From Neoarius graeffei (lineage: Eukaryota; Chordata; Actinopteri; Siluriformes; Ariidae), in assembly GCF_027579695.1 (NCBI RefSeq), contig NC_083587.1:51639021-51703020 (forward strand): a stretch of DNA of 64,000 nucleotides. Reading direction: 5' to 3'. Position numbers and translations under genes: made by a program. Below are positions 56,401-64,000 of this stretch, in pieces; the stretch's first letter is position 1, and each line of letters begins with the position of its first letter. The notes under the pieces are model-generated. The model searched no databases and was not told the DNA's origin. It was given only the letters and a program-made list of their open reading frames with translations.

Positions 56401-58882
56401 GGACCTCCCAGCTGGTAAATAACATATATATGACAAGAGCAAAGAGAAATAAGGACATAACGTATATTTAAAACCAGTGGATTACTTCTTTTGCTTCACA
56501 AGTGGTTGATGTGTTCCTCCCCATCAAAAATACTGAATAAAACAATTTAATAGTTTTAGAGATATAAAGATGAAAAGCCCTTCTCCCCTTCTTTGATAAC
56601 AAACATGCTGCTGACTAAAGCTTATGGCTATGATTGGATAAATGGTTGCATTTCAGTGTGGCACTACTGCAATACAGTGATGAAAGTGAATTAAATGCTG
56701 ACTTGCATTCGAAGTAAATGTATTATAATAATGTAATAAAGTCAGTATTTAATTCTTAAAAAAAAGAAAACATTCCCTGCTAACTGTCTTTCACCGAAGA
56801 CAAAGTGGTGTCACACAAAGAAGACTGTGCTTTTCAGTTTGACAAGTTCTCATGTCAAACGTGGAAAGCAATACCGTCTGTGTATTGTGCGTCACTCTTT
56901 TCTCTCCGGTACAAAATCCTCTCCATATGATGGCTGACTCATCCGAGTTATGAAAGGGTGTGGTTTGGGGTTGGTCTGCCCAAGTTAGTCTTCGGGAAAG
57001 TGAAAGAAGGTGAAAATGCATTTCCAGTTTGGTTGATTATAAAATGGCATGACCTGTTCAAGTACAGAAACTTATCTAATGACGAAAGAAACTTTTTTTG
57101 AAATCTTATATGTCTTCAGTAGATTTTATACAAACCCCATTTCCAGAAAAGATGAGATTTTCCAAAATGCAATAAAAAGAAAAATCTGCGATTTGTTAAG
57201 TCACGTGAACCTTTATTTAACTGACAAAAGTACAAAGAAAAGATTTTCAATAGTTTTACTGATGAACTTAATTGTATTTTGTAAATATGAACAAAGTCAT
57301 AACTTGATGCCTGTAGCACACTCAAAAAGAAAAGTTGGGACAGAGGCAAAATAAGACTGAAAAGTTTATAGGATATTCAAGTAACGCTATTCTGGAAGAT
57401 TCCACAATAAGCAGGTTAATCGGTAACAGCTGAGGGTATCATGACTGGGTGTAAAAGGAGGATGCACTAAAGGCTCAGTATTTGCAAGCAAGGATGGGTC
57501 ATGGCTCACTCCTTAGTGCCAAAATTCATGAGAAAATTGTTCGTCAAGTCCAAAAAGAACATTTCTCAACATAAGATTGCAGAGAATTTAGGTCTTTCAA
57601 AATCTACAAAGATTCAGGGAATTCGGAGACAGCTCAGTGCGTAAAGGGCAAGGTCAGAAACTACTGTTGAATGTGCGTGACCTTCAAGCCCTCACATGGT
57701 ACTGCCTGAGAAACCATCATGCTAACGTGACAAATATAGCCACATGGGCTTGGGAGTACTTCAGAAAACTGTTGTCACTGAACAGAGTCTGCCGCTACAC
57801 CCAGAAATGTAACCTGAAACTGTATTACGCAAAGAGGAAGCCAGTCATCAATTCTACGCAGAAATTACCCAGATTTCTCTGGGTCTGAACTCGTATCAGA
57901 TGGACCGAAAGACAGTGAAAGCATGTGCTGTGGTCAGATGAGTCCACATTTCAGTTTGTTTTTGGGAAAATCAGACATCGAGTACTCAGCCGCCAAAGGT
58001 GAACAAGACCATCCAGTTTGTTATCAGAGAAAGGTGCAAAAGCCAGCATCTGTGATGATTTTTTTTTTGGAGGGGGGATCAATGCCTGTGGCATGAGTAA
58101 GTTGCATATGTGCGAAGGTACCATTTATGCAGAGGCGTATATTGGGATTTTAGAGAGACATATGTTGCCATCAAGGCAACGTCTCTTCCTGGGAAGTCCA
58201 TGCTTATTTGAGCAGGACAATCCTAGACCTCATTCTGCATAGGCTACAATAGCGTGGCTTCGTAGACAGAGTGCGTGCGCTTGACTGGCCTGCTGCCAGT
58301 CCAGATCTGTCTCCTAATGTATGGCGCATCATGATGAGGAGAATCAGACAACGGCAAGCACGGACTGTTGAGCAGCTGAAGTCTTGTATCAAGCAAGAAT
58401 GGACAAAAATTCCAATTGCAAAACTACAACAATTAGATCCCATACGATTAAAAAGTGATGTAACACAATAGTAATAATGCCTGTGTTCCATGTTTTTTTT
58501 TTTTTAAAGTGTGTTGCAGGCATCAAATTCTAACTTTGTTTTATATTTCCAAAATACAATTAAGTCGGTCAGTAAAACTATTGCAAAACTTTTGCCAGTT
58601 AAATAAAGGTTCACGTGAATTAATAAAATCACAAATTTTTGTTTTTATTGCATTTTAGAAACTTTTCTGGAAATGAGGTTTGTACAAGCATGGGCCATGC
58701 CACTGCAATGCCAGTAACAAACTTTTGCATGATCATAGAAGGATTCTTTTACTAAGATACTCACGAAAAGCCGCAAGGCCGAGCATGGGGACTAACAGAG
58801 CGTAGTTCCATTTCCCTCCATCAGAACCCTCACGTGGCACTGGCCTTATATTCCATCCAGGAGGATCATTCAGGTTGTCCAT
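53448..58882 (-). CDS. ccdc127: ccdc127 copy 3, two coding exons, best conserved
   Basis: Coding exon 1 is 58882-58765 (118 nt) and coding exon 2 is 54127-53448 (680 nt), together 265 codons plus stop, with the same donor and acceptor as copy 1. Residues 1-39 are identical to copies 1 and 2. The hydrophobic segment spans residues 27-43 and the coiled coil runs from about 45 to 135. It keeps LELEKARQRVEGYKKAM and MEIEKNLLVR, which fit the human protein (recalled as LELEKEQNR... and LEIEKSLLVR) better than copy 1 does. This is therefore the most likely functional, perhaps original, copy. The ~4.6-kb intron holds a MULE-like element and the shared Tc1 element. The hATC exon lies upstream on the other strand. 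A non-coding first exon is expected but not located. Confidence 0.82.
54889..56159 (+). mobile_element. Non-autonomous element with AGGTATTAGGCAG ends, 9-10-bp duplication
   Basis: The termini are AAGGTATTAGGCAGA and its near complement TCTGCCTAATACCCT. AGGAAGCAAT flanks both sides (54879-54888 and 56160-56169); a 9-10-bp duplication points to a MULE-type transposon. It contains a CCAAT-like 'tctgattggtcg' and, at 55647-55718, an ATG-led stretch (MNPNKRPKLNVTKTDSFFHK) closing with a GTATGT donor, so it seems to keep the promoter and first exon of a transposase gene. A palindromic hAT-type MITE lies inside. It is specific to unit 3. Confidence 0.65.
55053..55398. mobile_element. Near-perfect palindromic MITE with 8-bp target duplication
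   Basis: The termini are CACACACGGACTGG and its exact complement, and GTTCCGCC flanks both sides (55045-55052 and 55399-55406), a hAT-size duplication. The arms (about 150 bp) are nearly perfectly complementary, with 'gttgcgcgctggcctttaat' present three times and a centre near 55263. Confidence 0.9.
57129..58684 (+). mobile_element. Tc1/mariner-type element, inactive, in ccdc127 intron (copy 3)
   Basis: Third copy of the insertion at 4961-6509, with the same ends and the same broken transposase (LFEQDNPRPHSA near 58210, WPAASPDLSPNVW near 58290). Confidence 0.8.
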
Positions 58883-58894
58883 GGAGATAATCTG

Positions 58895-59502
58895 CAATTA
58901 AAAGTCAGTCAAACTGTGACACTGGTACTCTGAAGATTCTTAATACATTTTAAAAAAAATGCATTTCAGATCATGCACACAGTTTGCTCAGTTGTCCCCA
59001 TCAGGGTTCATAATGTTTCACTTTGATTCACTGGTTGATAAATTACACCTGCTGGGGCAAAACAGCATATCAGGTCTGAATGTTATAGCATTATGCACTG
59101 AAGCACAACACCATACATGCCAAGTTATACGGTTTCCCCATATTTTGTATGGGAAAATGCAATTTTTTGGCCAATACGGCATACACTGATTTTCATACGG
59201 GAAAATTACGTTTTGTATCGGAGATTTTTTCCGTTACTCAGAGAAAATTTTCTTAGCATCCACCATTTATTTTTTCAAACACATATGCCCATATGCCCAA
59301 TGAAACGGAACTATTTTCGCTTTATGTGGTTTTATAGTTGCAACTGTAAAACCACAACGGCAACTGTAGTTAACCGGCGATTTCTGGTTTCGCTTCCCTA
59401 AACATTTTAATTGCTGATAGACATTATATGTAGACACAGATGACCAACACTCGTTACTACCATCAGTCGTCAGTAAACTGGAAAAGTATTGAATGAAGAG
59501 TA
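58895..59502. other. Upstream region of ccdc127 copy 3, no gene assigned
   Basis: Equivalent to 6720-7330. No exon, TATA or CpG-rich promoter is recognised. Confidence 0.35.
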
Positions 59503-60253
59503 ATGGTGGTAACGACCGTTGGTAACCTGTCTCTAAAATGTGTAGTAGGGGATGGAAGCAATTTAACAACATCTACATGTTTGCCGTGCTCTGATTTTCT
59601 TTTATTGACCAGGAAAATAATAGATGTATATTGGGGAAAGGTGTTCGATGTAAAACCTGCTCTGGGTGTTGCCAGGTTTCCAATGCTGAAACAGCTTTTT
59701 ACTGCTTTGCTGTGCCTCCCACATAGCAATGCAGATAGTGAGAGGGCTTTTTCATTGGTTAGGAAAATTCATACTGAGGACAGAAAAAATATGGCTGCAG
59801 ACACATTAACTGCATATCTGCGAATTAAAATTAACTGTGATGAGGAGCTGGGTCCGTCTCAGAAACCGGTCTCTCATTTGGGACATTATGGTCAAAAAAT
59901 AAATGTTCTAATTTTACTATTTTTTTTGCATTTACCTAACACTCAATGTTTCTTTTGTCATGTAGAATAAGAATAAAGATAGTATCTTGCTTTATCTGGC
60001 CTGCACTGTGGAAATTTTTTTTTTTATTACAATTCACATGCTTTCGTTAACTTGATTTCCATATAAAATAACTCCATCATGAAGAATTAAAGCCCCTCCT
60101 TCACAGAGGAGTGAAAATATTGAATAAATTTCCTCTTTTTGATTGCTTGGGTTAAAAATGCCAAGTTATGATGACTGAATTGATTATTCACTTAAATATG
60201 AATAATATGATGCATTTTGGGTATTTGATATGGCGAAATAGGACACAATGGAA
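59503..60253 (+). pseudogene. hAT transposase C-terminal exon and tail (copy 3)
   Basis: Open for 155 codons, including LPHSNADSERAFSLVRKIHT and TLTAYLRIKINCDEELG. It is the least interrupted of the three hATC exons. No upstream transposase domain is visible within the unit. Confidence 0.7.
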
Positions 60254-60831
60254 CAGGGTATCTGCCCATTTTTCAAGTACAAATTTAAATACTTTTAAGA
60301 CCTTTTCAAGACCTCTAAATGGAAAAATTAAGACTGTACCATGGCAAAAAAAATGATAAATCCAACAACTTAAAACTGTTTTCTGCAATAGTTTTTTTTA
60401 CTAACTTTAAGAAGAATGCACCCAATTGGTGAACAACAGGGTGCATCAATGGCAACTGTTAGACATGCAAACAGCTGAAGCAAAGTCGTGTGTTTTGGGC
60501 TGCAGAACTACTGTAGCAGCAAGGAGAAGAGTGGTGTTTACTGGAGAACACACCATGAATCATTTCAAAAACGAAAACAATAAACGGCAAGTAGAACCAG
60601 CTGAACAACCTTAGCCGGCATTATTTCAATCCCCAAAGATTATCTTTGATGATGTGTCATTTTGTGTCCGACAGCAAAATCAGTCTGAGTGTCGTACAGT
60701 ATACAGCCGGCTGAGGAAGTTCTCGAGTATCTTCTGCATTATAGCAGGTAACAGCATAAACCTGTTTATGCAGTCATACAATCATCAGAGCGTTACATTA
60801 AACACAAAAAAACAACTGTCACCTTTCATAA

Positions 60832-61211
60832 CCTCATCTCATCTCATCATCTCTAGCCGCTTTATCCTGTTCTACAGGGTCGCAGGCAAGCTGGAGCCTA
60901 TCCCAGCTGACTACGGGCGAAAGGCGGGGTACACCCTGGACAAGTCGCCAGGTCATCACAGGGCTGACACATAGACACAGACAACCATTCACACTCACAT
61001 TCACACCTACGGTCAATTTAGAGTCACCAGTTAACCTAACCTGCATGTCTTTGGACTGTGGGGGAAACCGGAGCACCCGGAGGAAACCCACGCGGACACG
61101 GGGAGAACATGCAAACTCCACACAGAAAGGCCCTCGCCAGCCCTGGGGCTCGAACCCAGGACCTTCTTGATGTGAGGCGATAGCGCTAACCACTACACCA
61201 CCGTGCCGCCC
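60832..61211 (-). mobile_element. tRNA-derived SINE, full length, right side of unit 3
   Basis: Starts at the same junction as the SINE fragments at 9282 and 41701 but is complete up to the GGCGGCACGG head. It then meets 'ggaacaacaacaaaaac' and the Harbinger-like remnant. Confidence 0.85.
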
Positions 61212-61227
61212 GGAACAACAACAAAAA

Positions 61228-61295
61228 CAACAAAAAAATCGGATTTCACAACAAATCGGATATGGGTCGTTTCAGGTTGCAGTCTGAACGTAGTG
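61228..61295. mobile_element. Right-end remnant of the Harbinger-like element
   Basis: 'atcggatttcacaacaaatc' through 'tctgaacgtagtg' followed by TAA matches the last ~68 bp of the element at 9938-12420, in the same position. Confidence 0.85.
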
Positions 61296-61627
61296 TAACA
61301 CACACACACGCGGGCACCTCGTGTCCGTGAAAAACCAGTTTCCCAGTCCGCCGTGTTCCCAGCTCTGCGTTATCGTCTTTAAACACATTTGTGCGAACCA
61401 ACGCTTTTTATCGCAAACGATTCTTCTCCTTATTTTGGGGGTATTAATCATCCCCCAACCACTTGTCGTTAAACAGACATCTTCCCATAATTATCAACGT
61501 TTTCTAGCACCCGCGCAAACTACCTGCGTATCTCTCAGTCTTCACAACCACCACACCACACCACACTTCCTCCAGTAGCCTCCTAACGTTAGTACTTGAT
61601 CTACAGAACGCACAGACCCAATGCTGC

Positions 61628-62103
61628 TGTTAGGACTTGGACTGTTTTGGCCTCTAGAGGCCGCTGTTATTTCCTTTTCATGTCGTGTTTATTTTGGCCT
61701 CTAGAGGCCGCCACTGTTCCTGTGTTTTGTGTTTGTGTTAATTGCCTAATTATCTTCACCTGTGTCCTTAATTAGTTTGTCTATTTATACCCCTGAGTTC
61801 AGTCCTCTTGACGGAGTCTTTGTGCTGTTATGTTTATCTCCAGTTTCCTTTGTACTGTGTTTTTTGATCTTCTTAGCTTTTGTATTTTTGCACTTTGCTT
61901 TTCTTTTGGATTATACTCTTTGGTTTTTTTTTGTCTTTTGTTTTGCCCTGTATATAGTGTATATAGTTTAAATAAACCTTTTGATTCTTTTTCTACTTCC
62001 GCCTCACGCCTCTGCATTTGAGTCATCCCCCTGGTGGCCTAGTGGGGGTTTGCTGGATTATCACACCAACGAACCAGGTTCGAATCCCAGCAAAACCCTA
62101 ACA
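61628..62103 (+). repeat. 5' LTR of the Sushi-type element, with a tRNA-like stretch at its end
   Basis: 476 bp. 'gtctatttataccc' near 61780 may be the TATA region, and 'aaataaacctttt' near 61971 a polyadenylation signal. The last ~70 bp contain tRNA-like A-box ('tggcctagtggg', about 62034) and B-box (GGTTCGAATCC, about 62078) words. Confidence 0.7.
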
Positions 62104-62116
62104 GAAAGACTCCGTC

Positions 62117-63136
62117 ATGACCGACTCAGCAGAGGCTGCTTCAACTGTCTACCCGGCCAACCTTCAGGGAATTATGGCAGCTTTGACACGCTTCGGAGCG
62201 ACCATGGACGCTCATGGACGTACGCTCACCAGCCAACGTGAGGCCCTCGCTCGCCACGAGGAACTGCTTCAGCAAATTGGGAAAACCCTGGCACAGCTGA
62301 CATCTCTGCCTGCATCTCCTGCTCCTGATCCAGTTCCTGCTCCTGATCCAGCTCCCACTCCTGCTCCAGTGCCTCCTGCAATGCTGCCTTCTTCACCTCG
62401 CGAACCCAGCCTTCCTGCACCACAGAGGTATGACGGCAAGCACAGTGAGTGCCGAGAGTTCCTTACCCAGTGTCAACTCACCTTTGAGCTTCAGCCTACC
62501 ACCTACACTACGGATCGCCGCAAGATTGCCTTTGTGATCACCTTATTAGCTGGTAAGGCGCGAGCCTGGGCTACTGCTATCTGGCAAAGACAGGGACCTG
62601 AGTGCTTTGATTTCCAGCTGTTTTCTGAAGAGATGCTTCGGGTCTTCGATCAGGCAGACATCAGTACCGACGCAGCCCGAAAGCTCATGTCCATCCGGCA
62701 AGGAGGAAGCGTCGCAGATTACGCCATCTCGTTCCGAACACTCGCAGCAGTAAGTGGATGGAACGAGACTGCCCTGGTGTCAGCCTTCCACCATGGTCTG
62801 TCTGACCCCATCAAGGACGGTCTGGCCTCTATTGGATGCCCAAGTGACCTCGAAACCCTCATCTCACATGCTATTCGTCTGGACAACAGGATGAGAGAAC
62901 GCCACCAAGCCTTGAGCCCCCCCAGCCTCCCTACCTCTACCTGGAAACCGTCTACCTCCTTCAGTGACTGTCCAGAACCCATGCAAGTGGGTCGTACTCG
63001 CCTCTCCGCATCTGAGAGGGAGCGCAGAAGGAGGGACAAGTGCTGCATCTACTGTGGCAAGCCTGGTCACTTCCGAGCATCATGTCCCGAACTCTTGGGA
63101 AAAGGACCGCCCCGTCCAGCCGAGGGAGGGTTGTGA
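62117..63136 (+). CDS. gag of the Sushi-type element
   Basis: 339 codons in one open frame starting MTDSAEAASTVYPANLQGIM. There is a Pro/Ala-rich linker (about residues 65-95), a capsid-like region (about 100-280; e.g. EEMLRVFDQADISTDAARKL, RTLAAVSGWNETALVSAFHH) and a C-terminal CCHC knuckle CIYCGKPGHFRASC (about 310-323). The ATG comes 13 bp after the LTR. It is an element gene, not a host RTL gene, because it sits directly between LTR and pol. Confidence 0.8.
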   Translation: MTDSAEAASTVYPANLQGIMAALTRFGATMDAHGRTLTSQREALARHEELLQQIGKTLAQLTSLPASPAPDPVPAPDPAPTPAPVPPAMLPSSPREPSLPAPQRYDGKHSECREFLTQCQLTFELQPTTYTTDRRKIAFVITLLAGKARAWATAIWQRQGPECFDFQLFSEEMLRVFDQADISTDAARKLMSIRQGGSVADYAISFRTLAAVSGWNETALVSAFHHGLSDPIKDGLASIGCPSDLETLISHAIRLDNRMRERHQALSPPSLPTSTWKPSTSFSDCPEPMQVGRTRLSASERERRRRDKCCIYCGKPGHFRASCPELLGKGPPRPAEGGL

Positions 63137-63159
63137 CGGGGCCTACCCTCTCTCCCGGA

Positions 63160-64000
63160 CTCCCTGGCCAAGGAATCTACATCCCGGTCTCCATCTCCTG
63201 GGGTGAGTCTGTCCACTCTTGTCAAGCTTTGATAGACTCAGGGGCGGCTGGGAACTTTATGGATATTCACTTCGCCCAAAGCATCAATATACCTACTGCA
63301 CCTCTTGAAGTCCCTCTGTCTGTGTCTGCCCTCGATGGCCAAGCGTTAGGTGATGGAAGAGTCACTCAAGTTACTTCTCCAGTCTTCCTCCAGTCTCAAG
63401 GTCACAAGGAAGAAATATCCCTGCACCTGATTCCTTCACCTGAGTTCCCAGTTATTCTAGGCCTTCCTTGGCTTACTCGCCACAACCCTCGCATAGACTG
63501 GGTAACAAGCCAGGTTGTGGAATGGGGCCCTGCATGCCATGCCTCTTGTCTGCTCTCTAGCTCTCCTGTGTCTCCTGCCGAGCCCCCTGATCTCACCGAG
63601 TTATCTCAAGTTCCCACAGAGTACTGGGATCTCAAGGAGGTATTCAGCAAGAGCAGGGCCGCCGTTCTTCCTCCGCACCGGGCCTACGACTGTGCCATCG
63701 ACTTGCTCCCTGGGACTACCCCTCCTCGTGGCAGACTGTTTTCACTCTCTCAGCCAGAACGCAAGGCCATGGAGGAATACCTCAAAGATGCCCTGGTCTC
63801 TGGGTTTATTCGACCCTCCACTTCACCTGCTGGAGCCGGCTTCTTCTTTGTCGGCAAGAAGGATGGGGGGCTCCGACCATGTATTGATTACAGGGGCCTG
63901 AATAAGATCACTGTGCGCAACCGATATCCCCTTCCGCTGATGTCCACAGCTTTCGACCTGCTCCAAGGCGCCACCTTCTTCACCAAGTTGGACCTACGGA
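63160..64000 (+). other. pol of the Sushi-type element, protease and RT start
   Basis: Protease-like SCQALIDSGAAGNFMD near 63215-63260, the linker FPVILGLPWLTRHNPRIDWV, and RT entry blocks GGLRPCIDYRGLNKITVRNR and FTKLDLR at the window edge. The RT catalytic box lies outside the window. Confidence 0.8.

Larger units (their letters stand above)
54190..56425. repeat. Tandem duplication plus foldback in ccdc127 intron (copy 3)
   Basis: Same structure as in units 1 and 2, with the second tandem unit split by the element at 54889-56159. The foldback is at about 56275-56420. Confidence 0.55.
60254..61627. mobile_element. hAT-2 element of unit 3, cut on the right by a gypsy element
   Basis: The left end is CAGGGTATCTGCAC. 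It includes a full SINE and the right-end scrap of the Harbinger-like element, then sequence matching 42350-42680. It is interrupted by the gypsy LTR at 61628, so its right terminus should lie beyond the window. Confidence 0.6.
61628..64000 (+). mobile_element. Sushi-type gypsy retrotransposon, 5' part, continues past the window
   Basis: The LTR at 61628-62103 has matching ends, TGTTAGG and CCTAACA. Gag is 62117-63136, then protease and the start of RT up to the window edge. Gag resembles the Sushi-ichi/RTL-MART family: QRYDGKHSECREFLTQCQLT, then ITLLAGKARAWATAIW. Pol lies in another frame, as is usual for gag-pol in this superfamily. The visible part looks whole, with no obvious damage, so the insertion is probably young. 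It interrupts unit 3. Confidence 0.85.

Overview
This window looks like gene-poor, repeat-dense DNA from a ray-finned fish. The evidence is a tRNA-derived SINE ending in (ATGAG)n, many Tc1, hAT, Harbinger and piggyBac-type DNA transposons, L2- and L1-like LINE pieces, Ty3/gypsy elements with fish-type gag genes, and a spliced vertebrate gene (ccdc127). A catfish-like otophysan is plausible from the SINE style, but the sequence alone does not prove it.

The main architecture is one large unit present three times and separated by unrelated DNA: about 1-13860 (left edge outside the window), 32019-42886, and 51950-61627 (cut on the right by a gypsy element). Each unit holds a minus-strand two-coding-exon ccdc127 gene, whose intron carries the same dead Tc1-like element and the same tandem/foldback repeat. 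Upstream of ccdc127 lies a plus-strand hAT transposase C-terminal exon, followed by the left end of a second hAT element with an old SINE in it. Copies 1 and 2 also have this hAT-tail/SINE block on the other side of ccdc127, so the gene sits between long direct repeats. Copies 1 and 3 keep an open ccdc127 reading frame (267 and 265 codons when spliced). Copy 2 has an 11-bp loss and is a pseudogene. Homology between copies 1 and 2 stops exactly at a hAT terminus.

Between copies 1 and 2 (13861-32018) lie nested MITEs, including two Harbinger-type copies inside one Tc1-type MITE and a foldback hAT with an 8-bp target duplication. There is also an L1-type RT scrap split by a hAT element, and half a Tc1 element abutting a LINE tail. 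A candidate small host gene (minus strand, about 20215-21680; spliced Tyr/Pro-rich 188-aa protein, apparently undescribed) follows, then a nearly complete gypsy element whose gag resembles the PNMA family (22271-30900). Between copies 2 and 3 (42887-51949) lie a hAT fragment, a broken Gmr1-type gypsy element with SCAN-like gag and integrase ahead of reverse transcriptase (44633-about 49060), and a 5'-truncated L2-type LINE. The right edge (61628-64000) is the 5' part of a Sushi-type gypsy element. The three gypsy elements thus represent the three gag lineages that gave rise to the vertebrate PNMA, SCAN and RTL/MART genes.

No rRNA, tRNA, CRISPR or bacterial-type features were seen. All family names come from motifs and recall, without database searches.
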